DNA of 64,000 nucleotides from Zanthoxylum bungeanum (lineage: Eukaryota; Streptophyta; Magnoliopsida; Sapindales; Rutaceae), in the NCBI GenBank assembly GCA_019454045.1, contig SKCR01034826.1:1-64000 (forward strand), written 5' to 3'. The translations under genes and the position numbers were made by a program. This document shows, piece after piece, positions 23,019-34,848 of the stretch (the stretch's first letter is position 1; each line of letters begins with the position of its first letter). The notes beneath the pieces were generated by a model that did not search any database, was not told the origin of the DNA, and worked only from the letters and a program-made list of their open reading frames with translations.

Positions 23019-25264
23019 TTCCAATCCACGATATCATATACACATCTAAATATGTATCACATACGCATGGTCCTCAAGAGCTGACCTTTCACTCCAGAGG
23101 TAGGCAACAACAAGTATGTCTGATATAACATATTAAGTTGGTCTAACAAATCCAAAATGTTTCCTTTAACTTGCATCATTCATATTTTGTATAACCTAAG
23201 TTATACATTAATATGACTCAGATGCTATATATCAATAATGTGCTATAATTACAGAATTATCCAAGTATTTAAGGATCAGGTCCAAAATACTATGCAGACA
23301 ACCGCAAGCACAACACTAATATCAAAACTTCTAATTTATAAGCTCACTTTGCAACTTCATAAGTCAATACTTCATAAGTTACAATTAATTCCACTTACAC
23401 AGTAAAATCATTCGTGACACTCCCACTGCATCTTTTCTGACTCTTTATGATGTAGACCATCTAACATCATAATTAGACTCAAACTAATCAGACCCTCGTG
23501 GTTGCAGACTATATTCTCCATAAATAAAAAACTCGTTCTTAATATCTCACGATAACAAAGAACATGTTTCAGACACATCCTATGGTCTATAGCGTATCAA
23601 AATAGTTCATAACAATTACAATTAAATTGATGTCTTTTAGTCGTACATGATATAGTATTCATTACGCCATCATTTTATGATGCATAAGATTGTTTAGACA
23701 TTGTAATTAATTTCTCTTTCGAGTAAAGAATCATCATTTACGAAAGATAAATACTATATATAAGAGACACACTAACTGTCAAGAAATTATACTATCTGTC
23801 ATACAGATAGTCTTGTTGTGTCCTATATTAGATCATATCTAATGCATGACTAATGAGAGTATCTCACAAGTCTCTTAGTTTTATATCATATATGAAACTT
23901 TATATCAAATATAACATAGACTACTCTCATTGCTTTCACGGAGAAAAGAAGGCTTAGGTAAACTTTTTACCTTATAAACATCTCATTATTACATTAATAT
24001 TGATAATTTCGTTAGGATATACAATACTAGAAAGAAATTTGTACAATCCCACTAACTCCACCATCATAAATGAATTATCTATGTTTTGATATAATCAGAC
24101 AATCTAACTGTAATCAAAATTAGAGAATACGATTTCCGAAAGGCTTACCTGAGTCTACAATAGGCTCTATAAGCTAGTATATCAAACTATGATCTTAGCA
24201 GAATACAAACTCCAGGACCATTCTAGAATGAACTCTTCAAACAAAGAAATCACAATAGATCTCTTATTCGAAGAAACCATTCAGGAACTCCACTTTGCAT
24301 TCTTTAGCCAAAATATATAATTTAATATCAACATTAACCAACAGATCTTTAATTGTTCAATTAGTGCGACTAGAGACAAGTTTCCTCGGAATCTACAATA
24401 GATTGCTGAGTATAACCTTTCTTACTGTCATACTATAAAGGTCAAACCTTTCATAAGCTCACTTTGCTTTTGTTGTGCAAACAATTTACACATTTTATGA
24501 ACGATTCATAACAAAAGCTTAATCAAGTCCAAAACTTGATCGTAGTAAGCTACGGACAATCTTAGATCTATGGTTCAATGCAAACTTCTGAAACCAATAT
24601 CAAATATCGCTCCCACTATAAATTATAGGATAATTTTCTTCGATAAGAAAACATCAGAACTATTAAGTATCAAATACTTTGTAAATGATTATGACATCTT
24701 ATTTGAACTTATATGGAAGATGTCTAAGGGTCTTTCGTCTTATTAATTATGTAGTTCCATTTATAGTTTATCACTCTCATATTTAACTTCAATAAGTCAA
24801 GTCTTTTCTACAATCGTTAATATCTAATGTTACACACCAAGTAATAAAACAGTTTTATTACTCGAGATCGTAGAAAAGATATTCCATCAAATAAAATAAA
24901 ATATTCTATTAAATAGAATAAATGATAAACTTTTGCTTGTACCTCCAAGGCGTAAGTACTTTCAATTATATAACTATTATATAAAAGAAATATTCAAATC
25001 TCAAACTTTTCAAGATTCAAATTTTCTACCTATACATATCATATACGTAACTGTAAAAATTAATAGAACATTAATTAAAATGATGAATTAGTGTTACTGA
25101 AGCATATCCCCAAGAGTATTGAAACTAATTCGGTAACACTCAATATCAAACGAATCAAATCATATAAGATTCGATTTCTCTCACTGACCAATTCCATCAC
25201 GATGGAATCGTAGAAGAATAATATTGAGTAAGAATAATATTCATTTAATAACCTTAGAACTAAT
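23019..25264 (-). pseudogene. Element W internal region, fossil Copia pol without open frames
   Basis: No usable frame. On the minus strand it is homologous to X 50380-52533, including decayed remnants of the RNase H region (minus-strand TAGATGGTCTACATC near 23455). It also shares the conserved inverted repeat AGTAATAAAA/TTTTATTACT at 24840-24862. It shares lesions with X, so the coding region was dead before both elements inserted. Confidence 0.6.
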
Positions 25265-27572
25265 TGTTAGGGTTGGTGCTCAGAGTGCCAATCCGGATCG
25301 TATTTATGTCCGATTCATAAATACGAGCAATTGTATTTTCCATAATATTACTAATTTTACTGGTAGCACCCTAGTCTTTTATACGCTTATTAGATCTAAT
25401 CATGATTATATATCTGATTACGATTAGATCGAAACTGAATCTGATTCAGTGATACTTGTATATTAGACAAAGACCCTATGATTTATAGTATAGTGCGCAG
25501 TTACAACGTAGTTTGTAATTGACATTGGGAAGCACACTATTAGTTGTATATCCTTAAATAAAGTTCCTGGTCAAGATTTGCTAACACGGGTCGGTTAGTA
25601 AAATCCGCTGAGACCAGTACATGTCGTATATCGTGACTTGGTCCGATGGTTTATCACAGTGAACCATGAGTCTCGGGAAACTCGTATAGACATGTAGGTG
25701 TTTATTTGATAAGACACTGAACAATTCACTGAAGGTTTCCTAATAGATGGTACACCAACGTCAATAGGAACCTTCTCGAGTTGAGCAAGCATAGTGGTCA
25801 TTCGACTTGAGATACCACTGTGGATCTATGAGCTATCCTCCACACTTTGATGGAAGTCACGTCAATGATCTAGTCATGATCAGACCTCCGCCTTTTCATT
25901 GGGTGTGGACTGATGCTCATGATATCCTGTGCGTATCAAGATATGATTCGTCAGTCCTGTGTACAGGGCTTAGGCATCCAACACGTGTTTACGATCTAGT
26001 AAATCCATGGCCGTGGTATAACTTCAGATATCAGTTCCGAGTGTTATTTAAAGATTGTAAATTGAAAGTCGACTGTATTATACCGAACGGATTTGACGTT
26101 CTGATCTATATCCCATGTATAATATGGATAGCCTATGACGGATGGATTATACATATGCTATGACCTCGACTTGTATAGTTTAGCAAGATTATCCGTGGTC
26201 GTCATAATTCATGAGTGGGTGAATTATGGACACGAAATTGGAGTTCGTGACAGATAGACCTAAACTTAGAGAGTCCTACAATATGAAGTGTACTCGTTGA
26301 GCACTTGGGCAACTCGATATGAATAATAAGAATTATTCATAATACTTCACCGAATTAAATGAGTTAATTCGAATCATTTAATCGTTAAACGATAACACTT
26401 GCAATTAAGGGATTTTGTCCGCTAATAATTGTTGTGTATTTGTATCTGATACATAATACGATTAGATACACATTAATTATTCGTCAAATGAGATTTTGAC
26501 ACATTAATGTAAATAAAATACATATATATATAATAATAATTAATTGATTAAATTTTTCATAATTGTTATGAAAAATGTTTAATTATTAGTGGTTACACTT
26601 GTCATTAAATTAAAGGTTAAAGTGTCAAATTTGATTTATTACCACTTTAACTTTACATTTAATTTATTAAATATTTTTCATTTGTGATAAGTGTTATCAT
26701 ACATGTCAATTATTTAATGTAACATGTGGCATGTATTATTGATTTGATTATTGAATCAAATTAATTTATTTACAAAATTCCCATTTTGCCCTTCCTTTAT
26801 TCGGTCAACACTATTAAGAGATGGAATAGTTTTTATTCTTCATTCTTTCACACACCATGGCCAAACATATTGAAGGGAAATGGGTCTCAAATTTTGTTTG
26901 AAGTATCCATGGAAAATTGTAGGAAAATCAAGAACAAGGCTAAGGATTTGGAAGATTTAAGGTAACTCTTCAAAATCCTATGCTTGAAAACTTTGATTTC
27001 TTGATTCTTGATTCTTGATGGATTAGAAATGTTCTAGGGTTCCTTCAAACCTGAAAAATTAGGGCTTTGGGTTGTGAATGGTGAAATGGAAGAATTAGAG
27101 CATGTGTGAAGTAGTATTGGAGTGAATTATTGTAATTAATTTCCAATTTGTTCATTTGATGAATTGTTGTCATTCTAGAGTTGTTGATCCACTCTTAGAT
27201 AGCCTAGAATTGTTCTAGAGCTGTTCATATGTGGTAGGACTATTTGGTGATGGATTAATTAGATTAATCTTGTTGAAAATTGGTTTAAAGCATGAATTTT
27301 TTTCCAATTTCATTTTCTGGTTTGACCTGGAAATAAATCTGATTTTTTGATGTAATTGTTGTCTTTAGAATGCTTTGGATGTAATTTGGGTGTTGGCACA
27401 ATTTCCGGAAAGTGTTTCCGACTTGAAATAAGTGAAAATGGCCAAAAAAACGGCGTTATCGGGTGGATTTTGAGCCAACCAGGTGACAGCTGTCCAAATA
27501 GTGAATCCGTCACTGTTTGGGCAGCCCATGAACTGCCCCGACACTATTAGAGCTGACCTGGGCAGTTCCCAT
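25265..27572 (+). repeat. 5' LTR of element X, left part
   Basis: Starts TGTTAGGGTTGGTGCTCAGA. Matches 52534 onward. Interrupted by Y after the bases CCCAT (27568-27572). Confidence 0.85.
25731..25775 (+). other. Conserved LTR hairpin, X 5' copy
   Basis: Arms GAAGGTTTCCTA and TAGGAACCTTC around a loop containing GATGGTACACCAACGTCA. The stem differs from that of Y by paired changes. Confidence 0.6.
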
Positions 27573-27960
27573 TGTTGGGGTTGGTGCTCAGAGCACCAAT
27601 TCCCTGTAGTATTTCTTTGAGAATACTTCTGTAAAACGTTATTATTATGAATAATATATGCAGTTTCTATCATATAATGTATCTTTTAATATGGTAAAGA
27701 TGTAATGACCTTAGAATGACTAGTCATGATGCTATTGCAAAAGCGTCGCAACTGACATTGAGTTGTATCATGACGTTGTCATTCTCAGACAGTTCTTGGT
27801 CAAGGTTTACACTACTTGGTCAGTAAAGTAAACCCGTTGAGACCAGTACATATCATATGCTGAAATATATTATTTTAATGGTTTCTCAATGAACCATCAG
27901 TCTTGGAGACTCGTATAGACATGTAGGTGTTTATAGCGGATAAATACTGAACGATTCACC

Positions 27961-28004
27961 GAAGATTCTTAATGGATGGTACACAAACGTCAATAAGAAT
28001 CTTC
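27961..28004 (+). other. Conserved LTR hairpin, Y 5' copy
   Basis: Perfect 11-bp arms GAAGATTCTTA (27961-27971) and TAAGAATCTTC (27994-28004) around ATGGATGGTACACAAACGTC. Confidence 0.65.
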
Positions 28005-28769
28005 TCGGGTTGAGTAGCATTTGTGATTCTTAGACTTGAGATGCCACTGTGGGCACATGAGACATCTTCTAGAATTAGAAGGCAGTCACGTCACCGATCT
28101 ATTTAGATCAGACCTCCGCATGTTCGTTGGGTATGGATAGATCCTCAGGGTGTCCTGTGTGTATCGAGATAAGATCCGTTAGTTCTGTGTATCAGAGCAT
28201 AGGTAGTCCATATGATTAGCAATCAGATAAAAACCATGTGCCCGTGGTACAATTTAGAAGTTAGTTCTAAATATTCTTTTTGAGATTGATAATAGAGACG
28301 TCGACGGGATAATCCTCATAGAGATTTGACATTTACATCTATATCTCTGGGATATATCCGGATACCTGTGACAGAGGAATTATACATATGCCATGACCTC
28401 GACCTGTATGATTCAGCGAGTTTATACGTGGTCGTCATAATTTACAGGTGGGTAAATTATGGACACGAAATTGGATTTCGTGACGGATATGCCTGAATCT
28501 ATAGAGTCTCACTAATGAAATATACTCGTAGAGTACTAGGGCAACATTTATAAATAATAGTGATTATTTATAAGTCGTTTAAAGGTTAAACGAAAAATAC
28601 ATGCGATAAGACCTAATAGTCATTTCCTAATTTTTGTGTATTTGCATTTAATGTTAGATTTTATCAAATACACATTAATTAATTGTCAAATTGAGATATT
28701 TGACTAATATCATAAATATATATGTATTTGATATTTAATGTAAATATAATACATATATTTATATATTTG

Positions 28770-28890
28770 TATTTAAATAATTATTTAATTATTTAATTGT
28801 TAAATAATTAAATAATTATTTAATTGTTAAATAATTAAATAATTATTTAATTATTTAATTGTTAAATAATTAAATAATTAAATTAATTAA
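28770..28890. repeat. Palindromic TTAAATAATT array in the Y 5' LTR
   Basis: Units of TTAATTGTTAAATAATTAAA alternate in both orientations. The 3' LTR has a much shorter version near 46845-46880, so the array grew or shrank after insertion. Confidence 0.75.
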
Positions 28891-29670
28891 AAATATAAAT
28901 ATCTAAGGTTATGATATTTTAATTTAATGACTTAAAGATGCTTTACTTGACTTGTTGAATAAGCTTTAAATGGTTAAATGATAAAGTAAACAAGTTGATA
29001 AAGCATTTAAGTGAAACAAAAAAAATATCTAGATATTATATATGCATACAAGTTTTGGCCATGCCCATTTTTGTAGGTATATATTGTTTGTTTCATTTTT
29101 AGGGTTTCATAAGTTTGATAACACAAAAATATAACACAAAAGAGAGTTAAGAGCAAAAAGTTGAAGAAAAGGAAAAAGGCTTGGAAAAAGCTTGTTTTTG
29201 TAAACATTTCTTCTTAACCTTCAACATGAAATATGTTTCTTACATGCTTAGCTTCATTTTGTGATGCTTTGATGTTCTTTCTACTTTTATAGTTTGTGTT
29301 TATTTGTTTGAGAACTTGGATGAAAGATTCATGTATGTAAGTAGCCTTGAAATGGTTTCAAAGGCTTACTTGGATGAAATCTGATTTTGATGCATTAGAT
29401 ATGTTGGAAAACATTTTAGAAATGATTTAGAATCATCCAAAATTATATTTGATAATTTTTGGGCTAAAATAATCAATTTACAAAGTTTTGGGGCAATTCG
29501 ATAATTACCAAGAAATTTGATCTCTTGTGTAATTTTTCAGAATTTGATAAATGGATAATTAAATAAATAATTTTATTTGATTAATTCGAGAAAAAGTTTT
29601 GAAATCGGAAATTTTGATTTTCCACCGTTCCGCTGCGTTACCGGATTTCCATCATAAAACCACTTCAAAA

Positions 29671-29682
29671 TGGTATCAGAGC
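29671..29682 (+). other. Primer-binding site of element Y
   Basis: TGGTATCAGAGC, complementary to the 3' end of initiator Met-tRNA, three bases after the LTR end at 29667. Confidence 0.9.
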
Positions 29683-29689
29683 GAGTCTG

Positions 29690-32674
29690 ATTCTGGACAC
29701 CCTAATATGATCGATTTTATCGATCAACTGAGGCAACATAATCTCATTCTGAATGACATTCTCGGTAGGAGTGTCATTCTTGGTTCACTCCCAGCTTCTT
29801 ATCGCCAGTTCGTGATGTACTTCAACATGAACGAGATTATCTGTACCTACCAAGAGCTACATAGGATGTTGCTCACGGCGGAAGAGGACCTCAAGAAATG
29901 AGTATTGACTCGCCCTCCAAGACCTACTTCACTTTCTGCTCCTTTCCAGACTTGTTCAAAGGGAAAGAAGAAGAAAGGGAAGAAGAATAAGAGTCTCGGT
30001 CCTCAACCACACGCAAAGATAGCAAAGCCCAAGAAGGCTTCTGAAGACAAGTGCCATCACTGCAGCAAAGTCGGGCACTGGAAAAGGAACTGTCCTGACT
30101 ACATTGCCCAGCTGATGTGGGAGAGAGCATTGGCATCATGTACATTTATTTTTCCAGTTATTGATATATCTTTGGCTTGTGAAGCCGTTACATCCACCTG
30201 GATTTTAGATTCTGCTTGTCCCATTCACATTTGTAATTCATTGCAGGTGCTGAAGGAAAGTAGGAAACTGAAGCCTGGAGAGATGCAGTTGCGGTTCGGG
30301 AGTGGAGACTCACTGGATGCAGTTGCAATGAGAGTATGCGATATCCCTTTACTGAAATGGACACTTTTGTTAAATGATTGTTATTATGTACCTGGATGTG
30401 TAGCTAATATTATATCACTTTTTGTATTGGATACATAAGGCTTTCGTATTAATATTAAGAACTGTTCTTTGTATTTATATGATAAAAGTAATATTCAAAT
30501 CCTTTGTTTTCCAAACCAGCATAGTCATTATACATTGCAAACTTCAAAAGATATTTTAAATACTGGAGTTAATAAACGTGGTTTATCTGTAATTAATAAT
30601 ACTGAACTTTGGCATATGCGGCTGGGTCACATAGGCGTTAAAAGCCTTACCCAATTGGTTAGGAATGGTTTGATACCAGATCTTACCATTTTATCCTATC
30701 CAACTTGTGAATCCTGTATTCATGGTAAGATGACCAAAGCCCCATTTTCTGGTGTTGGACACCGCATCACTAACTTACTGGAACTCATACATTCTGATGT
30801 ATGTGGTCCACTAAGTCAGACTGCTCACAGTGGTTATTTGTACTTCGTTACCTTTACCGATGATCTGTCACGATACGGTTATGTCTATTTGATGCGACAT
30901 AAATCGGAAACCTTTGAAAAGTTCAAAGAGTTCCGAAATGAAGTAGAAAAACAAACTAACCAATATATTAAATGCCTTCAATCTGATTGAGGTGGTGAAT
31001 ATATGAGTGGTGAGTTCATGGATTATATGAAGGAGAATGGGATTCTCGCTCAATATACTCCTCCAGGTACTCCACATCACAATAGAGTGTCTGAGAGGAG
31101 AAACCAGACTTTATTGGATATGGTCCGATCAATGTTGAGTTTCACAGATTTGCCCTATTACTTATGGGGCTACTCTCTTTTAACAGCTGCAATCTTTTGA
31201 ATAAGATTCCTTCAAAAGTTGTTCTTACGACTCCGTATGAGATATGGTTCGGTAGGAAACCAAATCTTAGTTACATTAAGGTTTGGGGTTTTCTTGCCTA
31301 CGTCAGGGTGACTCAGCAAGATAAGTTTTCGCCTCGAGGGTAAAAGTCTAGGTTTGTCGGATATCCTTCGAATACGAGGGGATATATGTTCTATGATACC
31401 GAGCATCGAAACGTGTTCGTAGCTCGCTTCGTAAAATTTCTAGAAGTAGAATTTTTATCAGAAGGTGGTAATCATAGACAGGTTGAACTTGATGAAGTCC
31501 AACCTGAAAACAACGAACCAACGGAGGAACCTGAAGTTCAAGTAGATGAAGGACCTTTAACACACACACTCCGTATGTCAGAAAGGATATCTAGACCTCA
31601 TGAACGCTTGTATTTGATACAAGAAAAGAGTCTAGATATTCTCTTAGTAGAAGAGACTGATCATTTCACCTATAGAGAATCGATGTTGGACATCGACTCC
31701 GTGAAATGGCAAAGTGCCATGAAATCCGAGTTAGACTCAATGCATGAAAATCAAGTTTGAGACTTGGTTCCGCTTCCCGAAGGAATTGTTTCTATCGGTT
31801 GTAAATGGGTTTACAAGAGGAAGTGCGGGCCTGACGCTAAGGTTGAAACTTACAAGGCCCGACTGGTAGCAAAATGTTACACGCAGCGACCTGGCGTCGA
31901 CTACGATGAAAATTTTTCACCAGTTGCAATGCTAGTCTATTCGGATTTTACTTTCTATAGCTGCGTATCATGACTACGAGATTTGGCAAATGGATGTCAA
32001 AACGGCTTTTCTAAATGGATTTCTTGATGAAAAAATCTATATGGAACAGCCGGAAGATTTTGCGTCCAGCGAAAACTCGGGTATGGTATGTAAGCTTAAG
32101 AAGTCCATTTATGGACTTAAACAAGCTTCACAAAGTTGGAATCTTCGATTAGACGAGATTATTAGATCGTCTGGTTTTCTCAAGAATTCGGAAGAATCAT
32201 GTGTATATCAGAAAGCCAGTGGGAGCATGGTCATATTTTTAGTCCTATATGTTGATGACATCCTAATCATTGGGAATGATTTAAGTATGTTACAAAGTGT
32301 CAAAGCGTACCTCTGTAAGAATTTCTCCATGAAGGACCTGGGAGAAGCTTCCTATGTTTTAGGGATAAGACTCTATAGAGATAGACAAAGGAAGCTGATT
32401 GGGTTATCCCAATCAACATACATAGATAAGATCTTGGAACAGTATAATTTTGGTAATTGTAAGACAGCAAACATACCGTTCAGACATGAGATTCATCTTT
32501 CAAAGAAGATGAGTCCACAAACAGAAGATGAGAAGGTTAGAATGTCTAACCAACCTTATGCTTCGTGTTTGGGTAGCATAATGTATTCCATGTTATGTAC
32601 GAGGCCTGATATCAGTTTCGCTGTTAGCGTAACTAGTCGATATCAGTCCAATCCAGGTAATGACCATTGGATGG
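29690..32674 (+). pseudogene. Copia gag-pol of element Y, 5' part (gag fragment, protease, integrase, RT)
   Basis: Gag begins abruptly about 60 bp after the primer site at its C-terminal part (GSLPASYRQFVMYFNMNEI near 29780-29840), so most of Gag is missing. A TGA at 29899 follows. The next frame has a CCHC knuckle (CHHCSKVGHWKRNC, near 30050) and the protease site WILDSAC, with Ala where the family has Gly. The GAG-pre-integrase motif LWHMRLGH lies near 30610. Integrase follows (IHSDVCGPL, FTDDLSRY, then SD-stop-GGEY at 30988, where Arg is probably replaced by TGA). Reverse transcriptase (KWVYKRK, DVKTAFLNG, YVDDILIIG near 32250) runs to 32674, where Z is inserted after RYQSNPGN. Further stops at about 31198 and 31758. 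Not functional. Confidence 0.9.
32670..32674 (+). other. Target-site duplication of element Z (left)
   Basis: GATGG, repeated exactly at 45068-45072. It restores continuity of the Y reading frame into MAIKHILKYLKGT. Confidence 0.9.
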
Positions 32675-32889
32675 TGATGAGTGGTAAATGTATCAATATT
32701 TCTCACTCATTTGACCTAATATTTTGAATAGATTCTTAAGTTTTGTGAATATTTTGATGCGTTTTGTGTTATTTTGTAGATAAATAAAGTTTCAGGACTC
32801 TCTGGATGTGATTTGGGGCCAAAAAAGTGAAAAACGGACAAAATGGCAATTTGATAATTTTGCGCGTCGCGACACCTAACATGCGCCAT

Positions 32890-33300
32890 GAGTTGCTAAC
32901 GTCCGCCAGGGGATACGTGTCAGAATCTGAAAAATTTGACTTGTTAACGTGCGTTGTGACACGTGTCAACATCACAGCCGATCTGCTAACGTGTGCCGTG
33001 CCACGTGTCATCATCCTATGGTGCGCCATCACCACGTGTCGCCACGTGTAAGCCACGTCATCATCCACATTAGTAGTAGACCGAGTCAACTCACCACGTC
33101 GGCGCCACGTCATCATCAGCCAATCACAGCGTGCCATGTGTCCCAATCCTACGGTGCCGACAATCACTTTCGCCATGTCATCGCCACATAATTGCCACGT
33201 CAGCACAATTATTGAGTCAATTATCCACATTACCACGTCATCGGATAAGAATCTGAAGCAGCCAACCAGAGCGCGACACGTGGCGTGTCACGACGCGAAG
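32890..33300 (+). promoter_or_regulatory. G-box / ABRE / ACGTCA cluster in the Z U3
   Basis: At least five CACGTG cores (ACACGTGTC near 32959, CCACGTGTCA 33001, CCACGTGTCG near 33033, CCACGTGTAA near 33042, ACACGTGGC near 33277) and about five CCACGTCA/CCACGTCG sites lie within 400 bp. They end just upstream of a TATA box. Such sites bind plant bZIP (ABF, TGA) and bHLH factors and mediate abscisic-acid, light and stress responses. The 3' LTR has the same cluster at 43227-43640. Confidence 0.65.
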
Positions 33301-33319
33301 CGCACACCTTATCGAGGCC

Positions 33320-33329
33320 TATAAATTCA
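33320..33329 (+). promoter_or_regulatory. TATA box of the Z 5' LTR
   Basis: CTATAAATTC preceded by GAGGC. Identical at 43671-43680 in the 3' LTR. Confidence 0.65.
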
Positions 33330-33599
33330 GCTCGAGGTTTCATTTTCAGATGTACCTTTCTCTCTGAATTCTCTGATGTAAATAAGGAGTTTTCATATCT
33401 AGTTTATTTTAATATCAGTTTTGTAATTAATTTTAATTACGTTCTGTAATAATAATTTACTTTCTTTATTTTTTCAGTTTTTACTATTCAACATGAGGAG
33501 GTAACTTCCCCTGCTAGGTTGAAAGGTAAAACTTTTATTACTGCTATTTAGATTAATCTCCCTTAATTATAATATATTCACTATTTAAAATTTGACTTA

Positions 33600-33805
33600 A
33601 TGAGGATACCGCTATATTGGCCGGTTGGTAATTGATATTAAATTGATTTTAATTTGACTAAGCAAGGATACCGCATGGTTGGTCGGTTGGTAATTTACCA
33701 CATATATGGCAGGTTTATGGACAAATATTACCGCCTTAATGCCTGGTTGGACTTAATTTGAATTAATCAGGTTACCGCATATATGGCTGGTTGGTAATAC
33801 TATCA
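33600..33805 (+). repeat. Four spaced TACCGC...GGTTGG(TAAT) motifs in R/U5 of Z
   Basis: TACCGC, a few variable bases, then TGGxxGGTTGGTAAT (third copy GGTTGGACTTAAT), near 33606, 33668, 33729 and 33773, about 45-60 bp apart. The 3' LTR (43960-44150) and both A LTRs (54540-54690, 62360-62500) have counterparts. Confidence 0.7.
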
Positions 33806-34722
33806 CAAGTTAATATATTATATTAAGGGAGATATCTAAAATAGTAGTAGTAAAAGTAGATCCTTTAACCCTAGCATTTTATTTTATTATAAATTTACTT
33901 TTCAGTATTTACTTTACCAAACTTACTTTTCAGCATTTTTACTTTATGTCTTTTACTTTTAAGTTTTTACTAGCCCTAGTTATGTGTCATAACTAAGTTA
34001 GTTATCTAGGGTTGTGATGAATTCTAATATCACCGGTTTATAAGGGGTTATTTTATAGTTTTGGTAATTTAAAGGTTTACTTATTAAGTCTTAAGCTTAA
34101 TGCGTCATGTTAATTGGCCACTAATAAGATTGATCTGGTAAATCTAAAATAAACTTGACAAATGAATTTTAGGTTTCAGCCTTAGACTTAGTAGCCCACG
34201 ATCTTCCTTGAGGATAGATAACTCCTTTAATAGATTTCTTTACAGGATAGACATATACCTGTCGGGCGGGGGTAACCATAATTGGAACTTAATCTTAATG
34301 AATCCGGGTAATTTGGTTGACATAGACATATGGTTCAATTGAGTTATACTGGGTATTTGCATCTGACCATCGACAGAGGCTTTTGCATAATTTCGTGTTC
34401 CAGGTTAGTAAACCGATATATTACACAAACATGAAATAACCACTTCATTTTAATTAGATATTGGAAGAAATCACAACCTGGATAGTTTTATAAATTTGAA
34501 TTTTCCTCAACCTATTTTGCGCAATTTTATTTACTTGTTTTTAAATTTAAAATCATCATTATTCCCAATGAATCAATCGACCTGTTAGATACTAGTAATC
34601 ATTTGACCTCATAAAATTAATAGATTAGATATTAAGTCCTCGTGGGATCGATACTTTTTATACTACTTGAATGATACGTGCGCTTGCGTTATACGTGTGT
34701 GATTACGCACCGGTCAAGTTTT

Positions 34723-34740
34723 TGGCGCTGTTGTCAGAGA
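34723..34740 (+). other. Primer-binding site of element Z (mutated)
   Basis: TGGCGCTGTTGTCAGAGA, a decayed form of the TGGCGCCGTTGCCGGGGA Asp-tRNA site typical of Athila. It starts 6 bases after the LTR end. The A copy at 55814 is nearly intact. Confidence 0.8.
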
Positions 34741-34830
34741 CTTATTTATCTTTCAATATTAGTTTTGAGGTTAGATACCTTTACTTGTATCTAATTTCTT
34801 TTTACTTATTATTTATGTTTTCTTGTGTTT

Positions 34831-34833
34831 CAG
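34831..34833 (+). other. Candidate splice acceptor before Z gag
   Basis: A pyrimidine-rich stretch ending TTCTTGTGTTTCAG/GTTCTC precedes the gag ATG at 34849. Same in A at 55922-55924. Possible leader intron. Confidence 0.35.
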
Positions 34834-34848
34834 GTTCTCAAACACTAT

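Larger units (their letters stand above)
20396..25264 (-). mobile_element. Element W (minus), Copia-derived non-autonomous element, left part
   Basis: A 3' LTR (20396-22998) starts TGTTGGGATTTTGGGC and ends CCAACCTTAACA on the plus strand. It adjoins a purine tract (minus strand GCAAATGGGAGAAAT) and an internal region to 25264, where element X interrupts. LTR and internal region are both homologous, in reverse, to element X. The remaining internal DNA and the 5' LTR of W must lie right of the window. Confidence 0.8.
27573..29667 (+). repeat. 5' LTR of element Y
   Basis: 2,095 bp. Compared with the 3' LTR it lacks a block after AAAGGCTTACTT (near 29372), corresponding to about 47364-47735 of the 3' LTR. 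It has an expanded palindromic TTAAATAATTA array at 28770-28890. Confidence 0.9.
32675..34716 (+). repeat. 5' LTR of element Z
   Basis: 2,042 bp, starts TGATGAGTGGTAAATG. U3 has a GC-rich G-box region (32866-33310), a TATA box at 33320, and then R/U5 with four GGTTGGTAAT motifs. Closely matches 43012-45067. Confidence 0.9.

Noticed and set aside
25807..26163. 118-codon frame in the X LTR, with a shorter similar frame in W (22254-22475)
   Set aside because: It lies in the conserved LTR core, is broken in the other copies (X 3' LTR, Y), and has no protein motif. RNA-level conservation is more likely.
29671..29682. TGGTATCAGAGC as part of a tRNA gene (also at 48292 and, reversed, at 16858 and 20112)
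   Set aside because: Only the primer-complementary segment is present. No tRNA cloverleaf surrounds it, and each lies next to an LTR end.
32769..33236. 155-codon minus-strand frame in the Z LTR
   Set aside because: It runs through the GC-rich G-box cluster. A long frame there reflects low stop-codon density, and the 3' LTR copy is interrupted.
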